From NCBI GenBank assembly GCA_963930655.1, contig OZ005613.1:10858501-10922500 (forward strand): a DNA stretch of 64,000 nucleotides. Direction: 5' to 3'. Positions 33,190 to 47,197 of the stretch are shown in pieces. The stretch comes from Myrica gale. Taxonomy: Eukaryota; Streptophyta; Magnoliopsida; Fagales; Myricaceae. A model generated the notes under the pieces. The model was not told where the DNA came from. It searched no databases and worked only from the letters and a program-made list of their open reading frames with translations. Position 1 is the first letter of the stretch. Every line of letters begins with the position of its first letter. Both the position numbers and the translations under genes were made by a program.

Positions 33190-34053
33190 GCAATGGGCCT
33201 CACGAATCCTCTAGTGATCACGCGCTCGACTAAACTAGGGTTTTTCCCGAGTGATTTGATTTGGTTTTTCTCATCCATGACCCATGTAGTTCTGAGGTAT
33301 TCAGTTTATGTAATTGATGATTTTGGCGGTGCTTGATACGGTTGATATTGGAAGAGATTATCTTCAATACGTAAAAAAGCATTGACAATCTTCAAGAAAT
33401 AAGGATTACAAGTATACGCTGGTTTCCAAAGATGATATCTTGTACTTAGGATACGTATAATAAGGCCGTTTTTTTTTGTTCTTTTTCGTGGGGGAAAAGC
33501 GTTTGTAGGGAAGAAGAGTTCCTCCATGGCTTAAACCCCATACTGCCGAAGAGTGTTGAATGCCAGGTGATATGAGAGACGCAGCAATTGCAATAGCTGG
33601 ACTTTTGCGTGCAAAGTTCACAACTATCAACGAATGAACCGAATGCTTCTTTTTACTTCCCAGTTCAATTACTATTTGCATCTGCTCATCCTCCAAGAAT
33701 GAGTCCTATTTTCTTAATGTCACGACACCTTTGGTTCATTCACCTGAATCAAACCACCCTCCCTCCAATATAAAAGAAAACCCAGAAGAAGAAAAAAAAG
33801 GCAATCAGGAGAAAGGAAAAAAAGGATGACATTTGAAAAGCTGCTTTTACTAAAGGTAGAAAAATAAATTGCCAAAAAGCTACGTACAATGCACATGGGT
33901 CATTGCAATCCATTGCATCACCACCCAGAGGCCAACAAAGATCCAAAATGAGTTCAAGTTCAACAGTTGCTTAAGCTGCCATTTCAAGTTTATCCAGTAC
34001 TGGCTGGCAGCGGGAGACCTGGAAAGGGGAATGTGACTTCCGATCATGTGATT
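33190..34053 (-). other. 3' untranslated region and downstream spacer of SPT6L
   Basis: About 860 bp between the MITE and the SPT6L stop codon. Part must be the 3' UTR, since the stop is at 34056-34054. No other coding sequence is recognisable. Confidence 0.45.
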
Positions 34054-37000
34054 TCACCAACCGCCACCACTACCAGCATTGTCAACCGACCATCCATTTC
34101 CAGCCTGAGACTGTGAAGAACTTCTCTTAGGAGCATTTCCCCAGCCTGAACTTCCATTATCAGGACCAGCATCATTTGCACCAGCACCACTCCAATTTCC
34201 TTCAGCACCACCACTTGCATTCCCCCACCCACCACCACTGCCACTGCCAGTAGCTCCATCGCCCCACTTGTTCCCTCCATCACCACCCCAACTACTACCA
34301 CCTCTATCACTTCCACCAGTACCCCAACCTCCTGGTAAAGCCTCCCTGACAGGTGTGTTTTGATTTTTAGCACCAGAAAAATTGCCCCAACCATCTTCCC
34401 CATCCTTGGTAGCAGAATCCCATTTAGGTGCATCATAGCCAGAATCCTGCCTTTCATTGCTGGGGGTATTTCCTCTGCTGCTGTTGAAAGAGCCTCGACC
34501 ACGTCCACGCCCGCCATATGGCCTAGGCACCCCACTTGGATGTCCAGTTCGGCCATCGCCATTTCGGTGATCATTTCTTCCTGCCAAACCAAATATGAAA
34601 GTCGCATCTTCTACATAAAGCAAAGAAGAAATACTCTTGAACTGTAAGTCATGCGAAAAAAACATATATAGAACAGAAGTCACAAGCCACAATGAATATG
34701 AACGAATCGGAACGACCAGGTACCAAAACACAATCAACCAAAGAAAGAAAGTACTAACCTACAAAATACACATGCATGAAAAAAAAAAGAATTTCCATTT
34801 TCAAAGGATATCAAAAGAGTAGAATCATGAAATTCTACAACGAATTTTCATTATCTTAGTGAATAGAATGCAAGTGCCAAAGGCATTTTGGGACTATAAG
34901 AGAACTCAGGAAAACGAATCAACATGTAGACAATAACAAAAAACCCAAGGAAAAAAGTACACACAAGAAGTCCAGATAGGACATGGTAATCACTGAACAA
35001 ACAAACTCATAAAAATTATTTCCATTTGCTTATATTAAAATCGTCCGGAAAAAAAGAAAAGAACAGCACTGAACGCAGAACAGAACCTCTCATACAACAC
35101 ATCAACCCTTGGGGCCCACTGTTGTCTGCTACATTTAAATGGGTTTGAGGTTGACTTCTTTTTTAATATAACACATCTGAAATTTGTGCAGTTACCTGTT
35201 CTAGAACCAGGAGTAGAAGAACGATCCCTGTCATAGGACTGACCTCTCCAATTATCCTCGTCAGTTGAACCACCCCAGCCACTACCCCCGGATGCCCCCG
35301 AAGAGCCCCCAGTAGCCGGGCTACGCATTGGCACCCGAGCAGCGACTGATCTGAGAGATTGCGCTGACTGAGGATCATCAATGTGTCTCTGAAAGTATGC
35401 CACAAGCCGATCAATGTCCTCAAACATCCTTTTCCGGAACTTGAATCCCTTAGGATATAGGCCAACATATTCATGGTGCGGATTTGTACTCCTTACAAAA
35501 GTTAGGATGAAGGTGCCTGGATGCTCGTGAGAGATGCCAAAACAATAAACTATCCTCATAGGATACTCCAATTTCTCAATCCTAAGGAGTTCATCAACTT
35601 CAGCTTTTGTGCCTTTCTTGAACTTGCGATAATTTAGCATTCCCTTTAAGTGAGACACTAAGGGATCAACATATCGATCCATTACCTGGGGTCCAGTCAA
35701 TGAACACAGAAAAATAGTCAGCTGATTATTTAAGGCCCCCAACTCAGAAGACAATAATAGTGTTTTTGCTTCAAACTCATAATAATCAGATGCCTTTAAG
35801 TCCCACAAATTTGCTTGCCAGATATATTTTGCGCTGATGTGACACTCCACAACGGATGTCATTCTCACCAGAATAAACATGCCTTTCCCGCAATAACAAA
35901 ATTCTATGCCGACATTCAGTAATTCAAGACAGAAGGCATTCCAAAACAATATATTTCCTAGGTTAATTTCGAATATATTCACTTTGCTTAGGGTGCAAAG
36001 GCTCCCAAGGTCATTTATAAGAATGTCCCATTAACCAATATATGAAGTACAGACTACTTGTTGAAACAAAAAAAGAAACAGAGAGAGAGAAAGGCAGATT
36101 CAGATATTACAAAAGTTAAACTGCTGTCATCGGCAGTTTAATAAAGCAAAACCATGTAGAGATTAGAGAATAACACTCTGAGAAACAGTACTGACCTCAT
36201 CCAGGTCCTCAAAAGTGTCCTCCCCAATTTTCAATGTCTTCCCAATACGAAGTAAACTTGTGATGTCCTTATGCTCCTTTCCACCTTCAACAATGTCCTT
36301 GTGAGCATAAACTCCATCATAAACTTTGAGAGTTAGAGTGAGATGAGAAGGCCCATGACGACTGGGACTAAAAATACTTTCACCAGGATCCTTGTCCGAT
36401 AAGAACTGGAATATAACATGACAATTTAAACTTTAGGAAGACAGCAATAACTGATATCAAAATCTTGCCAATAAAAAGGATAAGCACCACCCAAGCCATA
36501 ATTCAATTCAAGTACAACCCAGTTACCCAAGCACCATATAACACTTAACAAGACTCGAAGTAGTTTATGAAAATCTTCATCCACTCAAACCAGAAATGCA
36601 AACTGCTACTTAATGACTTCAAATCATAAAAATAAAAAACATCAAACACAGGAAAAAAAAGGACTTCAACTTATCAAGAGAATAAGTAATACCATTTCTC
36701 TGAATCACAGTCGTATCCTTATTGAAAAGCCAAGTTTACACTTATCATGGCATGCAGATACACCGGAAACACCAAAACCCTCTGACCCGAAATACATGCT
36801 TCTCTATTAAAAAAAAATCAAGTATTTGGTTTTTTCCACAGATAATATCCAGAAAACCACAACAAAGAAATCAGAAACTGTTGATGGAAATAACCTCACG
36901 CACCCAGGGTGTCGGCAAGAGATTTCCTAAATTAAAAAAGGGTGATGCCATATGCATTATTACACCTAAGTGCAAGAAAGTTCAGCTCAAACCTCCTATC

Positions 37001-40000
37001 TAAGTCTCCATAAAGGGGCACACATTTTCATGCCATTGGGTGTTAAAATGTCGTTGTTGACAACTTACCTCCTTTGCTTCATCCAAGGTTATATTCTGGA
37101 AGCGGGGATGAACGATCATCCTTGGCTTAAAATGCTTCTTTGCTAGCTCTTTTTCTTTGCGAGCTTTTTCTTGCTCACTCTGTAGCTGGCTCCGGTCTTC
37201 ATGGTAGAAGGGATCAAGGTTTCTAAAAGTTTGATGTCGATTACTTCGCATCTCACTCTCTCTAGAAACTAAGAAGACCTGATACCTGTTCTTTTGAATT
37301 GATTTAATCTTGCATGTGAAAATTTCACCTTCATGTAACCTGTCAGATAAATCTGGACTCTCCCTCCAGTCATCTGTATAGTCTTCCTTCATGAGTATCC
37401 CAGTCAACCCTGATTCAAGCACACAAATTGCTTTTTGACCTTGTACCCTGCGAACTGTGGCTTGCACAATTCTCCCCTCAGCAAGGGTTTCCTCGGTTTC
37501 ACCTGAAATCATATAGAACTCCTCATCCTGACTTGGCTCTTCATATTGCTTACGCCAGTCCTGAAAACCGTGCATTAGTTCTCTTTTTATATCATAAAAT
37601 GTTTCCCTCTTATTTTCACGGTTCTTGCCTTTAGCATATGCATCAACATCAAGGGTTCTCAAAAGTCTAGGCCGTTCTCTGACATGCTCTATTGCCATCT
37701 CTGATGCCTCATCATCGTCATTTGCTTCACCTCTTGTGTCCTCATCATAGACATCTTTGGCCAACTCTTGTGCAAGTCCATAAGATTCTGGATGTATTCT
37801 TGTATCATCCAACAAATCAATGAACTGGTTGCTACTAGCAACCAATCCACTCCTCCGGACACGTAGAAAACCAACTGCATTGACAAACACCTTTTTACCA
37901 AGTCCATGCACGGTGACAAAGTCCTTTCGGGTAAAAATTGCACCAGCTCGTACCAAGGACTTCTGCAGAGATCCTGCCTTTCTGGGTCCAAGCCCAGAAA
38001 TGAACTGTAAAGGAGCAAATAACCATTCATGGCCAATCGCCAAATTAATGTCCAAACCCACCTGGTTCGTAACATCTACCATGACCTGTTCAACCATCCC
38101 ATACTTCTCATCTGGGGTGATAAAGCTCTCTAGCGAACTAAGTTTCCACGATAAAACCTCCCTTCCTGGTCCACACAGTGTAGCAACCATTGCCAGCGGA
38201 TTTTGCAAATATCGCCCAAGAGCAACAGCCCGCTTAACAATACCTGAGAAAAGACTAACATCATTTAGATAAATCTACAAGAACAAATTAAAGCCAAAAA
38301 CCAAAAAGAAGAATGAAGGAAACAAAGCATGTCCCACCTGATTGTCCAGGTAGCTGATCAGATGAGACCCGAGAGTTTTCATATAGACGAGATAGAGATT
38401 CATCACCATAAACAATGCTTAGCCCATCCATGTCGCGGCCAACACCCCTGGGATTTTCCTCCACCATCTTGAAGATAATCTGATAAACACCAAGTGAATT
38501 TCAATAAGACCACAGGCATCGAGAGTTAGAAATCAAGAACGTAAATTCAAAATTAAGGACATAACCCATTCCAAAGAGTGAGACTTTCATAATGTGTCAT
38601 AACCCACCATTCCACAGAGTGTGATTTTCATAAAGCGTCTAAGAAATTCACATCAATGGGAATCTAAAACACATTTACATAATGCCCAAAGCCTCAAGGA
38701 AAACTAATAAAAAAAATGAAAATACCTGAAGTCCTATGTTTAGATCAACAACCACTCAAAACGAAATAAAGACGAACAATAAATAACGATAATCAATACT
38801 GCAGAAAGAGTACCATAAATTTAATCGCTATTGAGCCATTTTAATCAGAACAAACCAGTGAGATGATATACTTCTAAGATTCCAAACTTTTAGGACCAAC
38901 ACATGACATAAGCACCAATCTCACTCCTCTCCATTGGTTATTAATTGAAACAACACAATTTGCTCACATCTCACCATGTCGCAACCAGAATCAAGAATAC
39001 ATTCAAACTGGAAATACAACAGACACCAGATTATAGCAATTACACAACTAAACTCATCTTTCCTCCCTCTCAAGGAAATCAAAATAACAAAGAGCACCAC
39101 CATATATTGCCCATGTGTATCATTAAATCATAGATCTTAAGACCATGAACCTAGGGCAATTTAAAAGAAGCTCAAAGACATAGAAGTATAAATTTCTCCA
39201 TAGCAAAATTCTCTTCAAAATGCATAATGAAGCACATTTTATTCCTGATTCTGAAGGACTTTTTTGGGGACGAAAAATTAAGGTGTTTTCTACTCTCATT
39301 TTCTGTTTGGAGCCAGACATCCCGGTCAGGACTTCTTTCCTTTCAAACTTTTTTAAAAGCTGTTGTACCTTGTGTTTTCACCAGGCCATTGCCTTCAAAA
39401 AGCAAGACTTGCGATTTCTTTGCTTTTTTAGTCACTTCTCTCCAAATATCACAATGTAGGTCTAACTGCTATTCCAATATGATTACTAGAAGCTCCAGCA
39501 CTTGCTGGACTTGTCCTCAAAGCTCAGCACTAAGCCCCAGTTGCCGCCAAGTAGGACATACTTCTCAATGTGTTGTTTTGGCGACATGAAGCGGGTGAGC
39601 TTGCCGCCTTGCTCAGGATCGATAGTTTATCTAACATGGGCTATTATTCAGACTCATTTGATCTTCTCCTAGTTCAATGATCCCTTCTTGGTGTGTAGGG
39701 TTTTTGGGGGTCTGGTCATCATGTTCTTCAGCATTGTCATGGTTGAGGTTGAAGTTGATGGGAGGTGTTTGGGTTCCATAATATGGATACAATCGACCCA
39801 CCTAGAATCAGCTCTCCTTTATGTTTGTGTGGGTGGGTGGGGTGGGTGGGCATTAAAATGAACTTCATATGGATGCAGGTATCCAATTCAACAGCTAGAA
39901 CTTAAGCCAAATTTTGAGTTTACAGTAGTATTGCAGAGTCCAAGAAGGGCTGAGTGTTGAAGAACAAAATAAAGGATGGATTGAGATTGGCTCCTTCAGG

Positions 40001-43000
40001 GGATGCTGTTGTCAGAAAGGCAGGAGGTGGACCACACTTCACTGTGTGGAAAGTCAATCCCCTCTCCTCAGCACAAGGTCGAGGGGATCGCCCTCCGCGT
40101 GAGTAAAGGGAAGCTTCCTCCCATCATCACCACCTCGCAAAGGGGCATTCCCTACCTGGAGTTTCACAGCAAGAGCTCCCTCGATCTTCCTTTCACAGTT
40201 CTTTCCTCCTTTTATTTTCTAATTTTTTTAAGCTTGTTTTCTTTCAATGTCTTTTTATGTTCTCTTTGTTTTAAATTCTTTATATTCTTCCAATATTTTT
40301 TTGTCTCTTCTTCATCTTCTACTATTTTTATTTAAATATTTTTGTTTCTTTCTCTAATTCTTTTCTTTATTCACTCTATCTGGAAAAAAGAAGAATTGTA
40401 TATAGAATTATATCTACAATCACAAAACCCGAAAAAATCCCAATGACTATCCAAACAACTTTTCATCTTAACTACCCACTTTCAATCAAACTCCAAATAT
40501 CACAAACTCATATCGAATCAACTTCTTATATTTCTAACCACTTTCTATGACACTCAAGAATCACAATGTAAAAATTTTTCCCCCGAAACCTAAAACTGAA
40601 CTTGTGCCGCATTTAAAACAAGGCAAAAGTTATAGGCATGACCCATACACCCAAGAAAGAGAAAAAACAAATCAAGGCCCATAACCCCCAAGCAGCTCTA
40701 CATTGTATTAACGGTCCACTGATTTTCCCATAGATCTACACATACAACACCAACAAACTTATACTCTTCCAAAGAAACAACACTACATCAAACCCTCTCA
40801 AAGCCTTACGATAAGGCCAGGTATAAACAACAAAATGAAACCACAGTGGAGTATAATGCATTTCAAATCATAAGTTGCAAAGCATATTATCCTATTGTTT
40901 TAAACAATACTAACAACTTAACCCGAAAATAAAATAATCCTAATAGGAAAAATCATAATTATTACTTAAGTGGTTTAAGTTTTAACTTCTCTGAAGAAAA
41001 CCATTCAAAAGCAATAACTTATATTAAGCCTCTCTTTACTAAAACATATAAATAAAACACTGTAATCCTACTAACTTATATTACTTAAACAGCAGCTTTC
41101 ATCACAGCAGATGAGAAATGGTTGAAAGGGTTCTAGCATTTCCTTTAAAAGGGGAAAAGAAAAATCTGAAAGTCCCTGTTTAGGAACAAGGGAAGATGCA
41201 CAAGGACAAGTGGATATTGCATCTCACTCCAATGTTATGACAACATAAGGGGTGACAGAGAACTATATAATGTACTGACACCGAAAAAAGGGCAACTGAA
41301 AACTAACAGTTGAAAGTACATAAAGTTCCAAAATTCCAATGGTATAATCATGCTTACCATCTCAAGGAGACCAATCGCGACAGTAACAACTCAATGAACA
41401 TGGAAAGCTACAATAGTGCTCACCTCATATATATCTTCCTTCAGGCGGGTACAAGACAAATTCACAGCTCCTAAAACAACAACATGTGGTTGATGATCCA
41501 TCATGAACTTTAATACACGCTCCTGGTCATGTTTCTTTCGCTGCTGGTCATTGACATTTTGAGACCGCAAAGTGAGGGATCCAGTGTAAAGCACATCCAG
41601 CACCTCGCCTGATGAATCTAACATTACAAAAGTTGTTGCCGGCTTTCCAGGGCCCCAACAGCACGCCATGACCCTTGGGGCAGACTCATCATCTGAGCTG
41701 CTCTCAGTTTCCTTGCGCTGATATGGCCCCACCGAAACTTTATTCCACAAACCCTGCCCGTACTGCATAAGTAACAAGTTTTTTGCTCTACTAGTCAACA
41801 AAGATCTTGCTTCTTTCTCCATTGAAGGTAGAAGAAAACCAAAAAGTGCATCATGCAAGATCAACTTCCTCTGCTCATTCCATAGTTGTGCCGATTTACT
41901 AACCCCATCACTAAGATAATACTCGTTAAAGTCACTTATCAATTTATTCAAATCTTCTTCGGGCATTTTGATAGTAACTTGAAGAAGCTTCTCCTCTTCA
42001 GCCTTCTCGATAAGGAGCCATTGTGCATCGTCAAATGCACTTAATGGCTTCTCACGCAGCCACTTCACCCCTGCAAACTGATGGAAAGAATCTATTGCTA
42101 TATTCCCATCAGATGTTGGACATGTTGATACCACAGCATGGTCCATGAAGTTACTACGAACATGTTTCCTAACACATGGCTCACAACTGATCTCCACAGC
42201 TGCCTGGACAAGTCACAGAAATTTGGCAGTAAAAAAGAATAACCAATCATCAACCATTGTATAAGGAAAATTTTGCATTGATGACCACATGTGACAACAA
42301 CTAGCATACCATGTGCCTAGCACCTTTAAGCACCACTTGAGGTGTCTCAAACATAGCACACGTAAAGTTTGAAGCCATCTCCTCTGGTGCTTCCTTGGGG
42401 TCCTCCAACTCGTCGTTTCTCTACAATCCAGTATAGTAGGAACTTTAAGTTTCATCCAACATAAAGGAATAATTGAAAGTCCGTGTAACTTACCATCTTT
42501 TCTAATGATAGCTGCAATCCAAATTGCTCGGAGCTGTAACCAAACTTGCTTGCAACCTCCCAGAGGCCAGCTTTGCCACAATTACCATAGATTGATCTCC
42601 TCTTAGGCCTCTTGTATTGTCCTTCATCCACGCCCAATTCACCTGGTGGGAAATGCAAATTAAACTTGGAGTCAACATCATCAACCTCCCTTTCTGATTC
42701 TGCTGCCTTGAGTGACTTCATGATTGATCCAAAAAGTTGCTGATTCAAATTGAGTCTCGTTTCATCATATACACGCCGAGATTCTTCCTCAAAGCGTTTA
42801 GTGTAGTATAACTGAAGAGCACTCTTTCGCTTCTGAAGCAGCAGCCACTTCCTGTCCAAGTCTTGAATCGCCCAAAGTACCTTCACGGATGGAAACAGCA
42901 TATTTGCTCATTTGATCTTGCTTAACAAATAACATCATCTCCATTAGTGTTAAATGCTTTCCAGTTTGTGCAATGACGAGTACTTTTACCTTGTGCCACT

Positions 43001-45453
43001 TAAGAGGGGGTGTCCTCTCATTCTTCTCCAGATTGTCATCATCAACTTCAGGTTGCTCAGGATCTTTCAATAGGCTTAGGCACTCCTCCTTTCTATACAT
43101 AGCAATAAAGGGGACCTGAAGGCATGAAGAAAATGCCAAAATAATAAGCTAAAAGACCATATCAAACAAAGAGGGGCCATCAACGTCGATAAGAGCATAC
43201 TTACATCTAACTTCTGAACATGCCGCAAGTCCAAAAATCTCATGATATCATCTTTGTTAATAGAGAGATCCCACCCATCCTTAGGCAGCCCACTCTTGCC
43301 AAACAAAGGTAGAGCACCACTTGCAAGTTGAGCATGTATCCAGGTGGTCTCTTCTTCAATGCTAACTTCATCCAATGGAGGAGAACCCGTACTTTCCTCA
43401 GATATCTGGCAAAAGAAAAACAAGTAATATCAGTTGGAGACACCTAGTTGACAAGTGGAAACGACGTATATCCCCTAAATCCTTTCAAACCTGCGTTCTC
43501 TCCGGGATATCAAGCTCCCGAATCTGGTCATCCTTCTCAGTCATATACTTCTCAGAAAGAACAATTGGTTCAAATTCATCTTCAAGTCTCCTTTCACCCC
43601 ATTCACTAGAATCTAAACCTTGCTTACGGAGCTGAAGGAGTTCATCAACATCACCAAATATTTCATGAGCTTCCAGCAAAGCAGATGAGGAAACCCCCGC
43701 TGCCCTCCTGTTCCCTCCTTTCTTCGGCCGCCTCCCTCCTCTACAAGAGTTGCTTCTCTATATAAGCACTTTGATAAATAATAGGATATGCCAGCATCAA
43801 GAGAAATGCACACAAAACCATAAAATGTACTTGGGAGGTGCCCTGTGTTCATCTTCTTCATCCACAATGAAGTCTGCCATCTCATCCTCTTCACCAATGT
43901 CTCCATCCTCCTCATCTTCTGGCTGTTCCTCCTCTTCAGCAATGTCCTCAAGTGGAGCTGCTACATAACCACAGCAAGTAGTCAGTCAACAGCCAACATG
44001 CACATATAATAATCCATGTTAGAAGACAATACCTTCATCATCACCAAATAAACTACGTTTGAGCTTCTCCTCAGCAGTACGCCCACTTTTACCCTTTCCA
44101 AAAATATCTTCCTCATCAGACAACCCAGAAGGCTCTTCCTCAGAAACGCCCTGAGCTTTCTTCAACCGCTTAAACTTTTTGCTCTGCTGAAAAATTGTCA
44201 TGCACAAATCTTGAGACATGAACTATCAGATTTCACATATACATAGCTCTGTAAAAAGCGTCAAGAGTGTGAGACAAAAAGACATCATCACAACCTTCCA
44301 ACGGGGAATTGTAATATTATTGTCTTCCAGGAGCTCATAGTCATCTTCATCAAGGGTATAATTCTCTCTAAGAAAGTAGAAATAAAAATCATTAGAAATA
44401 AGGACCTAACTTGGTCTGGCAATTACAAACAAATAAAAAAAGAGGAAAAAGTATGCAAATTACCACAATTCTAAATACATGGGAAGAAAAAATAAAATCC
44501 ATATTTAAGCTATCCTAAACTTAAAGCGTTACGCCGAGAAAATAAATATCACTAGTATCATTCGGTTTTAGATTAAGGTAATAAAACTCACTTTTTCTTC
44601 CTTTTCTTCTTCTTCTGTCTCTCCTCGTCACTGTCAGCCCTCTCTTCCTCGTCTTGTTCGTCTTCTTCATCTACGTCATCCACTATAAATCCATCCTTCT
44701 CGTATTCATCCTGCCCTTCCTCTGCACAGGAAATTTTGAAACAAAAAAAAAGGAGTTAAAGCAGTCTCCACCAGAACATTCACACAGCTAATCTCCAAAG
44801 GTGGAAAACAAAACTCCCACAAAAAAAAAACAGGTGCCAAAAACAATCACACAGGAAACTACATCAAGACGTCAACGAGGTATTAACCATCTTCAACGAT
44901 GAGAGTTATATATTTCGTTTCAGAATCTCATGTATTACTAATTTATGTTGTCCCACGATAGCGAAATCATCAGTCTCAACTACACCAAAACCACAATAGC
45001 TCCCTCACAATTTCCTAGTTCCCTTTTCCAAATTAATGAAAACCTTATAACCTGTCCTGCAGCTTCCAAGGTTTTTCTCTTCACAAAACAAAATGGACCC
45101 TGATTTGAACACTTGAATCATAAAAGTTAAATCTGTCCACTTAACGCCGAAGATATTCACAAACAGCAAATGAAACCCAGAACCCCAAATGTCTAAAGAG
45201 TAGCCCGAAAAATCGAAACCTAAAGCCTGTACCGTCTTCTTCGTCTTCTTCATCGTCATCGACATTCCGGACTCTGCCTCCATCAATGGGCCCCCTTTCG
45301 TCCTCCTCCTCGACCTCATCTGTGTCAAAATCCAAAAGACCACGCGACCAAAGTGAGGAAGGCAGAAAGTTCGAGGGCTTTTTCGTCGAAGAACATAAAT
45401 TTTGGGGTTTTCGATAGCTTACCTTCTTCGTCAGAAACTACGGCTTTTCCCAT
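34054..45453 (-). CDS. SPT6L: Transcription elongation factor SPT6-like, 17 coding exons
   Basis: Exons: 45453-45423, 45319-45233, 44721-44592, 44367-44295, 44186-44033, 43960-43831, 43740-43491, 43405-43205, 43115-42990, 42880-42494, 42420-42310, 42203-41424, 38479-38338, 38243-37069, 36405-36196, 35685-35196, 34580-34054. All have GT-AG borders and together give 5004 nt, or 1667 aa (Arabidopsis SPT6L is about 1650). SPT6 is a histone chaperone travelling with RNA polymerase II. The order is: acidic N-terminus (about 1-230); helical core; YqgF RNase-H-like domain (about 745-900); helix-hairpin-helix (FISGLGPRKA, about 945-1010); S1 domain (about 1120-1200); tandem SH2 (about 1260-1470) that binds the phosphorylated polymerase linker; and a Gly/WG-rich tail with roughly eight WG/GW pairs, the plant AGO-hook type. 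Intron 12 is unusually long (2944 bp). No defect is seen. Confidence 0.96.
38480..41423 (-). other. Long intron 12 of SPT6L with unusual insert-like block
   Basis: The intron is several times longer than its neighbours. From about 39240 to 40200 composition changes: a GGTG-rich run (39828-39850) and a GC-rich block with TCGAGGGGATCGCCCTCC (about 40079-40097) stand out from the AT-rich remainder. This suggests an old insertion, but no terminal repeat or protein domain is recognised. The rest is ordinary AT-rich intron. Confidence 0.5.
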
Positions 45454-45660
45454 TGTCAAAGGAAATTAGGGCAAATGAAGGAGAAACTGAGAGAATGAGA
45501 GAGTTCCGAAATGTATCAAAGGAATCCGAGTGAAATCTGAGAAAGCTGTAAGAAGATCGTAGTGATGGACAGGAAGAGAGACGCGACTCTGTAGGAAGCA
45601 CAGGGGAAGAGGCGGTTCGATTTTGTAAAAATGCGAGAAATGTTACGGATATAAACACAT
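45454..45660 (-). promoter_or_regulatory. SPT6L leader and promoter region
   Basis: Upstream of the SPT6L ATG at 45453 the minus strand reads a GA/CT-rich leader. A clear TATA box is not obvious, as is usual for housekeeping genes. Confidence 0.4.
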
Positions 45661-45689
45661 GCTATATGTTAGCGTCGGGTAAAAATAGT

Positions 45690-45900
45690 AGGATTTTGCG
45701 AATATTTATGTACAGTGGAGAAATAATTTGATTTAATTATTAAATAAAAATATTAGAATTGTGAAAAAATATTAAGAAAAAATTTGTATTAAATAATAAA
45801 GTAAAAAATTGTTGGAGATTATGTAAAATGTATTGGTGTTTATATTTGAATTCTTAAGATGTTCGGTGGTAATTTTGTGAATGTATTTAAATAAATAAAA
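45690..45900 (+). mobile_element. AT-rich Tourist-like MITE fragment
   Basis: Shares GTTGGAGATTATGTAAAATG and TTCTTAAGATGTTCGG-type blocks with 28901-29236 (inverted). No clean ends. Confidence 0.45.
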
Positions 45901-46681
45901 AAAAAAGGGTTAAAAACGAAACTAATCATGATTTTGGGCAGCGACCACAACGTAGAGTAGCAGCGTTTCAAGAAAAAAAAAACACAACCTAGTAGAGTTT
46001 GGTTCTTTTTTTTTTTTAAGAGTTATGGAAGAATATATTTATTGATTTTAAGTTAATAGCTCTAGATTTATTTATTTTTCCCAAAGCAAAGGATTACTTA
46101 AAAGAATAAGGGAACACGTGTCGATAACGCCCATAGGCCCCATATTGCAACCTCACCTCTCTTCCTCCACCTTTGTTCTTTTTTTCAAAGATGCACAAAA
46201 TGTTAGAAAGAAATGGAGAATCTTTTGCACTAAAATAAAGGGCAAGGTTAGTATAAAGGTTTGTTCTTCGCGAGGTTTCAAATTTAAATCTCACCGTATG
46301 CAAATAATTTCTTAGAACTGCCTTCCTAGCAATACTAGACTGACTTACCTATGTAGTTTGGAGGACTGCACCGATCCGTAGAGATTTGGCGAGTTAGATT
46401 TGTCCTCGTTATCCAAAAATAAAGGGCAAGGAAGTCCATAATAGCCAAAGGAAGGGATGGGGCGAAGCAGAACGTCGAGGAGTCCATTTCGCCACTTCAT
46501 GCACATAGGAGTTCGTTATACGTGAGACTTGAGAAACAATCCATGTTGGGGATGTTGTAAGAACGATAATTTCGAGGACTTTCAATTTTTATAGAGCTAC
46601 AGTATTTTATAATGGAATAACAGGTGAGAAGGGACTCGGGAGTCTTCTTCAAAAATGAAACGTACACTCCAAATATATATA
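45901..46681. other. Intergenic spacer
   Basis: No gene recognised. Contains poly-A/T tracts and a short stretch (46180-46450) that could be decayed repeat DNA. Confidence 0.35.
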
Positions 46682-47197
46682 GGTGATGTTCGTTTTGAAG
46701 GTTTTTGTAGGATTTGGAGAATTTTGTGAATTTTTAGGTGATGATAAAGTTGTATTGGTGTTTGTGTAGAAGTTGGTGAGGTGTAAAAAAATGAATGATG
46801 ATCTTTATAGTTTTTTTGTTTTTTTTTTCGAATTTATTATTATTTTTATTAAAATAATAATATTTTAAATAAAAATTTAAAGAAAAAACGAAATAATACT
46901 CAAACCGATGTCAGGCGAACAAAAAACGAGGGTGAAAAGCAAAAAAAGGAGGGCGACTGCAGGCGACATGTCAGGAGTTTGGCAGGCCGGCTGCAGGTTA
47001 TTTTTAAAAATTCCAAATTTGCCCTTCGTTGATTTTAGTTTTTAGGTTGTGGTGGAGGGTGTTTTAGATATTCAATATTAACTTTTTCAGGATAAAAACG
47101 GAAACTGTCGTCCGAATCCTCTATTTTTTCTGTTCTTCGCCGAACATGGAGAAAACATGATTCAAATCCTACGTTTTTGTTCAAACCGAACATCGCC
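46682..47197. mobile_element. MITE with TATATA target duplication
   Basis: A 516-bp element whose left end GGTGATGTTCGTTTTGAA and right end, read in reverse complement as GGCGATGTTCGGTTTGAA, match closely. ATATATA flanks both sides (46675-46681 and 47198-47204). The interior is AT-rich at the left and GC-richer at the right. Its terminus resembles the ATGTTCGTTTTGA end of the Tourist-like fragment at 28901-29236. Confidence 0.7.

Noticed and set aside
34044..34607. Open frame of 187 codons overlapping the SPT6L last exon
   Set aside because: A shadow of the Gly/Trp-rich SPT6L tail in another frame, with low-complexity Met/Val/Gly content.
36020..36200. SPT6L exon 16 reading on upstream through the intron as a longer frame (to about 35982)
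   Set aside because: A clear acceptor at 35686-35687 and in-phase joining to exon 15 show that the extra part is intron.
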